Below, one piece after another: positions 1 through 7,306 of a stretch of 11,078 bases of DNA; the first letter of the stretch is position 1; every line of letters starts with the position of its first letter. Made by a program: the position numbers and the translations under genes. Where the stretch lies: the NCBI GenBank assembly GCA_002364535.1, contig DEYL01000015.1, positions 1 to 11,078 on the forward strand. The letters are read 5' to 3'. Under the pieces are notes generated by a model. It saw only the letters and a program-made list of their open reading frames with translations, did not search any database and was not told the DNA's origin. The DNA comes from Flavobacteriaceae bacterium UBA3159 (GTDB lineage Bacteria > Bacteroidota > Bacteroidia > Flavobacteriales > Flavobacteriaceae).

Positions 1-25
1 TAATTATGACCGTTAAGCTAAGGAT

Positions 26-1258
26 TTATTTATTTTTTAAAATGTTTTTTGTTTCATATTCGTAAACAGCCCTGCCCAAGGCTCCAAGAAAAGGAATCCC
101 CAACTCATCGTATTCATATAATTCATCATTAAAGATTTGATTGCTATTAACCAAAATAGTGGCTGCCAAAAGAAACTCTACCCCTTGATCATCCTTTATA
201 TAGGCTACATCGGTTAGGGTTCCATAGGCCAAACCCACCTTATTATAAATTCGGATTGGATCAGACATTTCTCCTTTTAAATCCCCGTACATTAAAAATT
301 TACAATAACTGTCATAATAATGATCACTATCATAATAGGGGACATCCACTTCTGTGGGAGTTCTACTGATCCAGTATTTTAAAAACTCATAATCTTCAGC
401 TACAATATCAAAAGACTCCTCTTTGGCAAATTGATTTGAAAAGATTAACCTTTTTAGAATTTGATTTAATGTGTGAAGGGAAGCGTAATTCTTTTTTGAG
501 AAATCCATTGGAGCTTGTACCAATATGCCTTCCTCGATAAAACCTTTTCCTTTGTAAACACCAAAAATATCAACCCTTTTGGGTTCTATTTTGGACACCA
601 TCGCAGGCTGCCGATAAATCTCCTTGCCTTCCTCAGAGAAAAACACAAATTCTGGGCTTTTATCGTTGTTTGTAGAACCGGAAAATTTATGATAAATCTG
701 AAAATCAAGAATCCCTTTCTCACGAAGGCTTTTATTGATATGATCACGCCCCAAAAAATCAAAAAGATAGTTATAGGCCTGGTTATCGCTCACCAAAAAT
801 AATTTTTTGATCAAATGGGAGATGGTTAGCTTGCCCTCAGGATGTGTACTGTCCAATACTGCCAAAGTCTTTTGATTTTCGTCGAGAATCTCGAATGGTG
901 AGCGAGGTGAGATCCCAACCCCTTGCCTTTGTAGTTTTCTTACTTTTTCCAATGCCAATATCGCTACCGGGAGTTTGACAGTGCTGGCAGGATAAAAATA
1001 TCGCTTGGGATTTTCTTTATAACTAAATTCCTTAAAAATGGGATTCCCCTCTTTGTCTCTTTGAATTTGAGTGTACAGGATTTGTATTTCGTGTGCCGCT
1101 TCATTGGAGCGTATTTTTTGAATCAAAGAATCCTCACTTTGATTGAGCAACCGGGTCAAGACATTTTGATCTTTTTTGAAATCAGGCCCGCACACAATGA
1201 ACAAACTCAGAGATGCAATCATTCCCAATAAGACGTAATTTTTTTTATTTGCTATCAT
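26..1258 (-). CDS. Lipoprotein serine hydrolase, class A beta-lactamase-like (Beta-lactamase2-type domain)
   Basis: This 410-residue protein is probably exported and lipid-anchored: a basic N-terminus and hydrophobic stretch (about 8-22) end at Cys23 (FIVC then GPD), a relaxed lipobox. The three signatures of the penicillin-recognising serine hydrolase fold are present in order: STVK at 92-95 (nucleophile Ser92, Lys95), SDN at 157-159, and KVG at 340-342 in place of the usual KTG. That matches class A beta-lactamase-like proteins, but the chain is much longer than a true class A enzyme (about 290 residues), with an insertion of over 100 residues between the SDN and KVG boxes. I find no ExxLN omega-loop motif with the deacylating Glu. 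A peptidoglycan-directed hydrolase or peptidase, or a non-lactamase esterase, is therefore as likely as antibiotic resistance. It is divergent from the M16 operon and separated from it by 100 bases. The family call is firm; substrate unknown. Confidence 0.85.
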   Translation of the reverse strand: MIANKKNYVLLGMIASLSLFIVCGPDFKKDQNVLTRLLNQSEDSLIQKIRSNEAAHEIQILYTQIQRDKEGNPIFKEFSYKENPKRYFYPASTVKLPVAILALEKVRKLQRQGVGISPRSPFEILDENQKTLAVLDSTHPEGKLTISHLIKKLFLVSDNQAYNYLFDFLGRDHINKSLREKGILDFQIYHKFSGSTNNDKSPEFVFFSEEGKEIYRQPAMVSKIEPKRVDIFGVYKGKGFIEEGILVQAPMDFSKKNYASLHTLNQILKRLIFSNQFAKEESFDIVAEDYEFLKYWISRTPTEVDVPYYDSDHYYDSYCKFLMYGDLKGEMSDPIRIYNKVGLAYGTLTDVAYIKDDQGVEFLLAATILVNSNQIFNDELYEYDELGIPFLGALGRAVYEYETKNILKNK

Positions 1259-1358
1259 TAATAGTATTCGAAGGCTTTTCTATTTAAAAAATAATTGAGT
1301 ATGAGCACTCTTAGCTTGTAATTTATTAAATTGAATTAAATTTAACCTCAATTGTAAT

Positions 1359-2690
1359 ATGAAAAAACTTAACCTCAGCTTCTTTATCATTTTGTTGATC
1401 GGCTGTAAATTTATTAATGGTCAAAAAATAGCATTTGAAGAATACGATCTTGATAATGGTCTTCATGTAATTTTACATCAAGACAACTCAGTACCCATAG
1501 TCACCACCTCCGTCCTCTATCATGTGGGTTCCAAGGATGAAAATCCCGAAAGAACAGGTTTTGCTCATTTCTTTGAGCATCTTTTGTTTGAAGGCACCAA
1601 AAACATCCCCAAAGGGAAATGGTCCAGTATCGTCACTGGAAACGGAGGTTCCAACAATGCTTATACCACCGATGATTTCACCTATTACTACGAAAATTTT
1701 CCTTCCAACAATCTCAAGCTGGGTCTTTGGATGGAATCCGAGCGCATGCTCCATCCCATCATCGATCAGACCGGAGTGGACACCCAAAACGAGGTGGTCA
1801 AAGAGGAAAAACGCATGCGTTATGACAACAGCCCCTACGGAAAATGGAATGAAGAAGTCAAATCCTATTTGTACGAACTCCATCCCTACAGCCGAACGAC
1901 CATCGGAAAAATAGAGCATTTGGACGCTGCTACCCTTGAGGAGTTTATGGCCTTTAATAAAAAATACTACATCCCCAACAACGCAACTTTGACCGTTGCG
2001 GGAGACATTGACATTTCGTTGACAAAAAACTGGATTGAAGAATATTTTGACCCCATTCCCAAAGGTCCGGAAATTCAAAGGAATTTTCCAAAAGAATCCC
2101 CCATCACACAAACTATTAAGGCCGAGGCCTTTGACCCCAATATTCAGATACCGGCTGTATTTCTGGCCTACAGAACCCCTGGACGGAATTCCAGAGACGC
2201 CAGAGTACTCGACGTAATTTCGACTTACCTCAGCCAAGGAAAAAGTTCCAAACTATATAAAAAATTGGTGGATGACCAAAAAATGTCGCTCCAAGTCGCT
2301 GCTTTCAACATGAACGATGAAGATTACAGTACCTATGTGATCTTGAGTTTACCATTAGGCGAGACCACTCTAGAAACTTTAATCACTGAAATTGATGAGG
2401 AAGTAACCAAAATTCAAAAAGAACTTATCTCCCAAAAAGACTATCAAAAATTACAAAATCAGTTTGAATCCGAATTTGTCAATTCCAATTCTACCATAGA
2501 GGGAATCGCGAATTCGCTGGCAGAATATTATGCCTTTTACGATGGAGATACCAACCTGATAAATAAAGAATTGGATATTTACAAATCCATCAGCCGAGAG
2601 GAAATCCGCAAAGTCGCCCAAAAATACCTCAACCCCAACCAGCGATTGGAGTTGCACTATTTACCCAAACCCCAAAAAAAAGAAAAATGA
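1359..2690 (+). CDS. M16 family zinc metallopeptidase, catalytic subunit
   Basis: A secreted M16 (pitrilysin-like, M16B-size) peptidase of 443 residues. The inverted zinc motif HFFEH lies at 70-74 (His70 and His74 as ligands, Glu73 as general base). The third ligand is probably Glu150 in NEVVKEE, 76 residues after His74, the usual family spacing. The N-terminus has a signal sequence ending in LIGC (Cys16), a good lipobox, so it is likely a lipoprotein in the periplasm or outer membrane. The equivalent of the conserved C-terminal Arg/Tyr motif is absent: the aligned positions are Val304, Met309 and Leu311. The next gene supplies that motif, so the two products probably act as a heterodimer, as known for paired M16B proteins such as the Sphingomonas A1 pair. 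The expected role is degradation of peptides or small unfolded proteins outside the cytoplasm. It shares an ATGA stop/start overlap with the downstream gene. Confidence 0.94.
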   Translation: MKKLNLSFFIILLIGCKFINGQKIAFEEYDLDNGLHVILHQDNSVPIVTTSVLYHVGSKDENPERTGFAHFFEHLLFEGTKNIPKGKWSSIVTGNGGSNNAYTTDDFTYYYENFPSNNLKLGLWMESERMLHPIIDQTGVDTQNEVVKEEKRMRYDNSPYGKWNEEVKSYLYELHPYSRTTIGKIEHLDAATLEEFMAFNKKYYIPNNATLTVAGDIDISLTKNWIEEYFDPIPKGPEIQRNFPKESPITQTIKAEAFDPNIQIPAVFLAYRTPGRNSRDARVLDVISTYLSQGKSSKLYKKLVDDQKMSLQVAAFNMNDEDYSTYVILSLPLGETTLETLITEIDEEVTKIQKELISQKDYQKLQNQFESEFVNSNSTIEGIANSLAEYYAFYDGDTNLINKELDIYKSISREEIRKVAQKYLNPNQRLELHYLPKPQKKEK

Positions 2691-4756
2691 TAAGAGCCCT
2701 AATATTATTCGTTGGCGTTAGTTTTTTTAACAATGCACAATCACAAATTGATCGATCCGTACTACCCCAACCCGGACCAGCTCCAGAAATTAACTTTGGA
2801 ACACCCAAAGAGCACCACTTCAATAATGGTTTGACCCTAATGGTAGTGGAAAACCACAAGTTGCCTCAAGTTTCCGTTTCCCTCAGTATCGACAATCCCC
2901 TTTATGTAGAGGGAGAAAAAAAAGGCATGTCAGGACTTTTAAGCAGTATGATGGGAAAAGGATCAAAAAACATCTCCAAAGATGATTTTGAAGAAGAGGT
3001 TGATTTTATGGGGGCACGTTTGAGCGTAAGTTCCGAAGGGGCTTATGCCAGTGCATTAAAACGCTATTTCTCAAGGGTTTTTGAAATGATGGCCGATGCG
3101 GTGATCAATCCTCATTTTTTGGAAGAGGAATTCCAAAAAGAAATGGACAAAACCTTGGAAGGTTTAAAAGCCAAAGAAAAAGATGTCAAAACCACAGCGC
3201 GTAGGGTCGAAAACCTTCTTTCCTATGGTAAAGATCATCCTTACGGTGAATACGTTTCAGAGGAAAGTATCAACCGGGTTTCATTAGATGACTTAGAGAA
3301 GTTGTATCACAAAAACTTTTACGCTCTAAATGCTTATATCACCATTGTAGGAGATATCTCCTTTGAAACCGCAAAAAAACTAACCCAAAAATATTTCGGA
3401 AAATGGGCCAAAGGCCAAGCGGTATCCTCATCTTTTCCTTCACCGGAAAACGTTCCCCAAACCCAAATCGCCTTTGTAGAAATGCCCAATGCTGTTCAAT
3501 CTGAAGCTTCGGTTGTTAGCACTGCCAACATCGATAGAAACAACCCCGACTACTTTGCTCTGACAATTGCCAATCAAATTTTGGGGGGCGGAGCCGAAGC
3601 CCGATTGTTCCTCAACTTGAGAGAGGACAAGGGGTATACCTATGGATCCTATTCCCGTTTCAACATCAATTACAAAACCAAATCACAATTGCGGGCTTTT
3701 GCAGCGGTTCGAAACGCTGTAACCGACAGTGCTGTAGTAGAATTACTCTACGAAATTGACCGGATGAGTAAAGAAATGGTCACCGAGGAGGAACTCAAAC
3801 TGGTCAAGGAAAAATATGCAGGTTCACTGATCCGATCTATGGAAGACCCGGAAAACATTGCCAATTTTGCTTACAACACCAAAACACAAAATTTGCCCCC
3901 CAATTTCTATAACAACCTTTTAAAAAATATACAAAAGGTCACAAGAGAAGACATATCCAGAGTCTCAAAAAAATACTTTAACCCCAATTCAATGCGGGTG
4001 GTGATCACCGGAAAAGGAAGTGATATTTTGACCCCATTGGAAAACATGGAGTTCAATGGCCAAAAATTAAAGGTACTTTATTTCGACAAATATGGCAATA
4101 ACACCGACCGTCCAGAATTTTCAAAACCCCTACCGGAAGGTTTGACGGCCAAGAGTGTAATGGAGGGCTATATTAAGTTCATAGGGGGTAAAGACAAATT
4201 GGAAGCGATAAAAACCAAGTCCTCGATCTCGGAAGCCACTGTGAAAGGAATGACCCTACAGGTGTCCAACCGACAAACCACCAAAAAACAAATGCGAGTA
4301 GAGGTCAGTATGATGGGTAATTTGATGCAAAAAACCGTGATCAATGCCACCAAAGGCTATAACGAAATGCAAGGACAAAAAATGGAAATGAAAGGCGAAG
4401 AGTTGGAAAATGCCCAAAAAGATGCAGCCATATTTCCCGAACTAGAAATCGACCCCGATCAAATTTCATTGAAAGGGATCGTATCTATTGATGGAGTTGA
4501 CGCCTATAAAATCAAATGGTCGGACAACAAAACAGTTTTTTATGCTGTGGAGGATTTTCTTAAACTCCAAACCGAAATAACCATTAAAATACAAGGGCAA
4601 ATTCAATCTTCCACAACCTCTTTTAGTGATTATAAGGCTATAGAAGGGATACGCTTCCCCCACCTTGTCAAACAAGATATGGGCCCACAAAAAATAGATT
4701 TTCAGGTGAAATCAATCATCCTTAATGAACCCATGCCCGATAGTTTATTTGAATAA
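2687..4756 (+). CDS. M16 family peptidase, non-catalytic partner subunit with C-terminal extension
   Basis: A 689-residue protein with a probable signal peptide (hydrophobic 2-14, cleavage near AQS at 17-19). The M16 fold covers about residues 38-450. At the position of the zinc motif it reads GLLSS (83-87), so both His ligands and the catalytic Glu are lost. It keeps the Arg/Tyr signature LREDKGYTYG (Arg312, Tyr317, Tyr319), which in M16 enzymes helps hold the substrate. This mirrors the upstream subunit, which has the zinc site but not this motif. Residues about 490-689 form a separate region after the M16 part, rich in beta strands by appearance, resembling the LolA-like or DUF4292-like tails seen on some Bacteroidota secreted proteins; that comparison is from memory and unproven. 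Translation is probably coupled to the upstream gene through the four-base overlap. The alternative of an independently acting binding protein is less likely given the pairing. Confidence 0.93.
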   Translation: MIRALILFVGVSFFNNAQSQIDRSVLPQPGPAPEINFGTPKEHHFNNGLTLMVVENHKLPQVSVSLSIDNPLYVEGEKKGMSGLLSSMMGKGSKNISKDDFEEEVDFMGARLSVSSEGAYASALKRYFSRVFEMMADAVINPHFLEEEFQKEMDKTLEGLKAKEKDVKTTARRVENLLSYGKDHPYGEYVSEESINRVSLDDLEKLYHKNFYALNAYITIVGDISFETAKKLTQKYFGKWAKGQAVSSSFPSPENVPQTQIAFVEMPNAVQSEASVVSTANIDRNNPDYFALTIANQILGGGAEARLFLNLREDKGYTYGSYSRFNINYKTKSQLRAFAAVRNAVTDSAVVELLYEIDRMSKEMVTEEELKLVKEKYAGSLIRSMEDPENIANFAYNTKTQNLPPNFYNNLLKNIQKVTREDISRVSKKYFNPNSMRVVITGKGSDILTPLENMEFNGQKLKVLYFDKYGNNTDRPEFSKPLPEGLTAKSVMEGYIKFIGGKDKLEAIKTKSSISEATVKGMTLQVSNRQTTKKQMRVEVSMMGNLMQKTVINATKGYNEMQGQKMEMKGEELENAQKDAAIFPELEIDPDQISLKGIVSIDGVDAYKIKWSDNKTVFYAVEDFLKLQTEITIKIQGQIQSSTTSFSDYKAIEGIRFPHLVKQDMGPQKIDFQVKSIILNEPMPDSLFE

Positions 4757-4770
4757 AATACCACCTGTAT

Positions 4771-4787
4771 AAAAAAACACTTTTTTT
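4771..4787 (+). terminator. Weak A/T-only hairpin after the M16 operon
   Basis: Seven A, then CAC, then seven T, starting 14 bases after the M16 stop codon. T4770 and A4788 could add one pair. It would give a U-tract-ending stem in RNA, but with no G-C pairs it is a poor intrinsic terminator. The call rests on position and symmetry only. Confidence 0.3.
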
Positions 4788-4862
4788 AGCTTCAAGAAAG
4801 GAGTCATTGATTAACCCAAATCATACCACTGCCACGATATAACCGTATTCACTTGTATAAGC

Positions 4863-4878
4863 AAAAGATCAATCTTTT
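4863..4878. repeat. Near-perfect palindrome AAAAGAT-CA-ATCTTTT
   Basis: Two seven-base arms separated by CA form an operator-like dyad about 170 bases upstream of the metal-binding lipoprotein gene. As RNA the loop would be too tight for the full stem (six pairs with a four-base loop at best). A protein-binding dyad is as plausible as a terminator. No regulator gene lies nearby, so its role is unknown. Confidence 0.4.
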
Positions 4879-4934
4879 AACAATACTTGTTATCTAATAC
4901 TAAAGGACAACAATTTCCCTCTTTTTCTAAACCA

Positions 4935-5012
4935 CTATTTAAAAGCCCTCTTGATCGTATTATTGAGGATCAACTTACTGAAAAGCAAGAACGCTAACAA
5001 AACCCAAACCAT
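4935..5012 (-). CDS. Possible 25-residue membrane peptide (unproven small ORF)
   Basis: The minus strand carries an ATG-started frame of 25 codons ending in TAG. The peptide is one hydrophobic segment (starting MVWVLLAFLLFSKLIL) followed by a basic tail ending KRAFK, the shape of a small single-span membrane protein. The frame is open further upstream, from 5072, into the antisense of the metal-binding lipoprotein gene, with mostly basic residues before the ATG, so a longer product is possible. I see no promoter box for it, and such a frame can arise by chance in A/T-rich DNA. No family is recognised. Confidence 0.22.
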   Translation of the reverse strand: MVWVLLAFLLFSKLILNNTIKRAFK

Positions 5013-5048
5013 TCTGATTATCTTCTGATTTAATTTTATCTTTAACCT

Positions 5049-5414
5049 ATGAAAAAAATACAACTCATTTCGCTATTTATCGGACTGTTGTTTTTTACCG
5101 GCTGTAAAAACAATCAAGCTCCAAAAACCGTTATATTAGAGACAAGCGCTGTTGAGACCACTGAAGCCACCTTCCAAGAGGCCAAACCCATGGCGATAAG
5201 CATCCAAGGAATGGTATGTGCTGTGGGTTGTGCAGCAGTGATTGAAAAAAACCTCAACAAAACCGCAGGGATCAAAGAAGCCAAAGTAGATTTTGAGACC
5301 AAAAAAGCCACTTTGATTTTTGATGCCAAAGTCCTAAGCCCCGTCGAGGTGACTCAAGTGGTACGAAATACAGGGAAGGCATACACGGTTACAGATTTTA
5401 AACTGTTGGATTAA
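5049..5414 (+). CDS. Lipoprotein with heavy-metal-associated (HMA) domain
   Basis: A 121-residue protein with a classic lipoprotein signal: basic MKK start, hydrophobic core and lipobox FTGC with Cys19 as lipidation site. After a short Thr/Ala/Glu-rich linker (20-46), residues about 47-118 form an HMA (ferredoxin-like beta-alpha-beta) domain of the kind found in copper chaperones, MerP and P-type ATPases. The metal motif is GMVCAVGC at 54-61, so Cys57 and Cys61 are spaced CxxxC instead of the usual CxxC. It is expected to bind a soft metal ion such as Cu(I) in the periplasm, perhaps for delivery or sequestration; the actual metal is not deducible. No ATPase or regulator gene adjoins it. Its stop codon overlaps the convergent gldD stop by four bases. 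Confidence 0.87.
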   Translation: MKKIQLISLFIGLLFFTGCKNNQAPKTVILETSAVETTEATFQEAKPMAISIQGMVCAVGCAAVIEKNLNKTAGIKEAKVDFETKKATLIFDAKVLSPVEVTQVVRNTGKAYTVTDFKLLD

Positions 5415-5425
5415 TTCTTCCAACG
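5404..5425. terminator. Inverted repeat across convergent stop codons (candidate bidirectional terminator)
   Basis: GTTGGA at 5405-5410 and TCCAAC at 5419-5424 pair exactly around an eight-base loop containing both stop codons of the convergent genes. A flanking T-G wobble (5404/5425) could extend the stem in RNA. Neither side is followed by a strong T run, so it may only weakly stop transcription or protect 3' ends. No other terminator is visible between the two genes. Confidence 0.35.
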
Positions 5426-5977
5426 CAATGTTTCCATGAGGTGCATCACATCTCGCTCCACGTATTTGGCCGCGGGCATAATCGAATCGTAATTGGGTCG
5501 TGAATAAAAATAAAGTGAGCCCATCAAAAAGTGATCCGTAGAGTCTGTCAGAAAAAACTGTAGTTGTGAGGCAGCATTTCCGACCACAGTAAATAAGGTG
5601 CCATAGACCCTCTTCTCCTGAGCTATAAAAACCCTTTCCGGAATTTCCTGAGCTTTGATCATGTGTTTTCCTGGAAGTTGATATGCATCGTTTAACAAAG
5701 AATCTATATTGTTTTCTACCACCACATAAGACAAATATAGGGTAGCTTTCATTTTGGGATAATACAAATCAGGGGCTGTTTTGGCGATGCCTTTTAACTC
5801 CACCAAGTCGTTGTATTCAAAATCAAAAGTAAAAGTATCGGGAACCTGTTTGTATTTTGGTTCCGGATACTGGAGGCGCAATTGCGCCTTAGGTTTGGGT
5901 TGTTGGACACTATCGCAACCCAACAAAAGCAGTGTGGTGGTCAATAAAAAAGTCTTGGCCCATTTTACTACTCTCAT
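5411..5977 (-). CDS. gldD: Gliding motility lipoprotein GldD
   Basis: This 188-residue lipoprotein (signal ending LLLGC, Cys21) matches the GldD family of Bacteroidota. Recognisable blocks are LRLQYPEPKY near 33-42, YPKMKATLYLSY, the GNAASQLQFFLTDSTDHFL block, GSLYFYSRPNYDSIMPAAKY, and the C-terminal METLRWKN. GldD is required for gliding in Flavobacterium johnsoniae and belongs to the Gld envelope proteins linked to the gliding machine and type IX secretion; its biochemical role is unclear. It is the last gene of the mutY-ssb-gldE-gldD operon. Its ATG overlaps the gldE stop (ATGA), so translation is probably coupled. Length and all conserved blocks look intact. Its 3' end overlaps the convergent metal-binding lipoprotein gene by four bases. 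Confidence 0.95.
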   Translation of the reverse strand: MRVVKWAKTFLLTTTLLLLGCDSVQQPKPKAQLRLQYPEPKYKQVPDTFTFDFEYNDLVELKGIAKTAPDLYYPKMKATLYLSYVVVENNIDSLLNDAYQLPGKHMIKAQEIPERVFIAQEKRVYGTLFTVVGNAASQLQFFLTDSTDHFLMGSLYFYSRPNYDSIMPAAKYVERDVMHLMETLRWKN

Positions 5978-7290
5978 GGCGAAGAGGGTAAAATGACCTT
6001 GATTCTTTTGATCCGCTTTCGATCCAAAGATTCTATGACAAACTTAAATCCTTCGAATTGTATGGTCTGACCCTCCTTGGGAAAAGCCTGAGCGATCTCA
6101 AGTACAAAACCTGCTATGGATTCTGATTCCCCCTTGGCTTTTTCAAAAATTTCTTCCTCCTCTAAATTAATGACTTTATAAAAATCTTTAAGGTTGATCT
6201 TAGCATCAAAAACAAAAGTAAAATCATCCAACTTGGAATAGATCAATTCATCGTCGTCAAATTCGTCGCTGATGTCGCCTACGATTTCTTCGATCACATC
6301 CTCCAGAGTGATCACCCCCGAAGTCCCCCCATATTCGTCGACCACCACTGCTAGATGAATTTTTTTCTGTTGAAACTCTTTTAAAAGATCATCTAATTTT
6401 TTGTTTTCAGGAACGTAAAAAGCAGGTTTTAAAAGTTTTTGCCATTTTAAGTTGGACTGCTCGAGATGAGGCAGTAAGTCCTTGGTGTATAGAATGCCCA
6501 CAACACTGTCCATATTCTCCGCATAAACAGGAACTCTGGAAAATCCTTTTTCGAGAATCAGAGTAACAATGGTTTCCATATCCATATCCTCCGAAAGTGC
6601 AAAGACATCAATTCGAGGACACATGACCTGTTTGGTATCGGTATTTCCAAAGTTTACGATTCCCTGTAAAATTTTATGCTCCTCCTTGGTGGTTTCTTCC
6701 TCACTGGTCAACTCAAGAGCCTGAGACAATTTGTCAATCGAAAATTCATTGGTTTTTTGTGCCATGCGCGACTCCATAAATCGGGTAATTTTACTCATGG
6801 GGATAGTGAGAAAGAACAAAAAATAACGATCGATGGTATAGATTGGAAAGGCCAAGGCTTTGGAAAAAGTCACGGCATTTCTGTTGGCGTAGACCTTTGG
6901 TAGGATTTCTCCAAAAAAGAGGATTAAAAAAGTAATGACCCCAATTTCAATCAAAAGGACAATGAGCGGGTTTTCAATCTGGCTGAATAGATTCTCGCCC
7001 AGAGAGGCAAATAGCAATACTATAGCAATATTGATAAAGTTGTTGGTGATAAGAATGGTGGCCAAAAGACGTTTGGGGTTTTGGAGCATCTTTTGGATTA
7101 TTTCCATTTGCCGCGATTTTTTCTCCTCTTCGGAATCCAATTGATCTTTAGTCAAAGAAAAGAAAGCCACCTCAGCACCAGAAACCAGTCCTGAAGTGAT
7201 CAATAGCAATACAAGTAAAATGAGCTGGATCAGCAATGGCCCCTGATCATCTAGGAAGGTGATTAAAAAGCTTAAAGGGTCAGGATCCAA
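5974..7290 (-). CDS. gldE: Gliding motility-associated protein GldE (DUF21/CNNM membrane domain, CBS pair, CorC/HlyC domain)
   Basis: This 438-residue inner-membrane protein has the CNNM/CorC layout. A DUF21 region (about 18-180) has three or four hydrophobic segments (about 18-40, 76-98, 108-130, 145-165) and the family motif GEILPK at 127-132. Two CBS repeats follow (about 222-275 and 290-342, the second with DEYGGTSGVITLEDVIEEIVGD), then a CorC/HlyC domain (about 353-436). Relatives transport or sense Mg2+ or Co2+; in flavobacteria the protein next to GldD is called GldE and is tied to gliding. The start is TTG at 7288-7290: a TAA stop immediately precedes it in frame, the first in-frame Met is residue 62, and the resulting N-terminus MDPDP fits the family. 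It starts 16 bases after ssb. Confidence 0.95.
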   Translation of the reverse strand: MDPDPLSFLITFLDDQGPLLIQLILLVLLLITSGLVSGAEVAFFSLTKDQLDSEEEKKSRQMEIIQKMLQNPKRLLATILITNNFINIAIVLLFASLGENLFSQIENPLIVLLIEIGVITFLILFFGEILPKVYANRNAVTFSKALAFPIYTIDRYFLFFLTIPMSKITRFMESRMAQKTNEFSIDKLSQALELTSEEETTKEEHKILQGIVNFGNTDTKQVMCPRIDVFALSEDMDMETIVTLILEKGFSRVPVYAENMDSVVGILYTKDLLPHLEQSNLKWQKLLKPAFYVPENKKLDDLLKEFQQKKIHLAVVVDEYGGTSGVITLEDVIEEIVGDISDEFDDDELIYSKLDDFTFVFDAKINLKDFYKVINLEEEEIFEKAKGESESIAGFVLEIAQAFPKEGQTIQFEGFKFVIESLDRKRIKRIKVILPSSP

Positions 7291-7306
7291 TTAACTTATA
7301 CTTTGA

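Larger units (their letters stand above)
4757..5048. other. Intergenic gap with palindromes; no clear plus-strand promoter
   Basis: A 292-base A/T-rich gap between the M16 operon and the metal-binding lipoprotein gene. It holds an A7-CAC-T7 inverted repeat just after the M16 stop (4771-4787), a near-perfect palindrome at 4863-4878, an inverted repeat TTGATC/GATCAA at 4951-4956 and 4968-4973, and a possible 25-codon minus-strand ORF (4935-5012). I find no TAnnTTTG promoter box on the plus strand; the closest is TATCTTCTG at 5019-5027, which has an extra base. No tRNA or obvious riboswitch is visible. Confidence 0.6.

Noticed and set aside
1312..1319. TAGCTTGT as a promoter box for the M16 operon
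   Set aside because: It matches TAnnTTTG only partly and the upstream TTG at 1294 is too close; no convincing promoter could be named in the 100-base divergent gap.
1488..2237. Long minus-strand frame of 249 codons opposite the first M16 gene
   Set aside because: It lies entirely antisense to a gene with an intact zinc-protease motif, and its translation shows no domain or signal pattern; it is a shadow of the coding strand.
4798..4835. Shine-Dalgarno-like AAGGAG with a short TTG-started frame in the long gap
   Set aside because: The frame ends after about ten codons, and Bacteroidota rarely use Shine-Dalgarno sites; a chance match is more likely.
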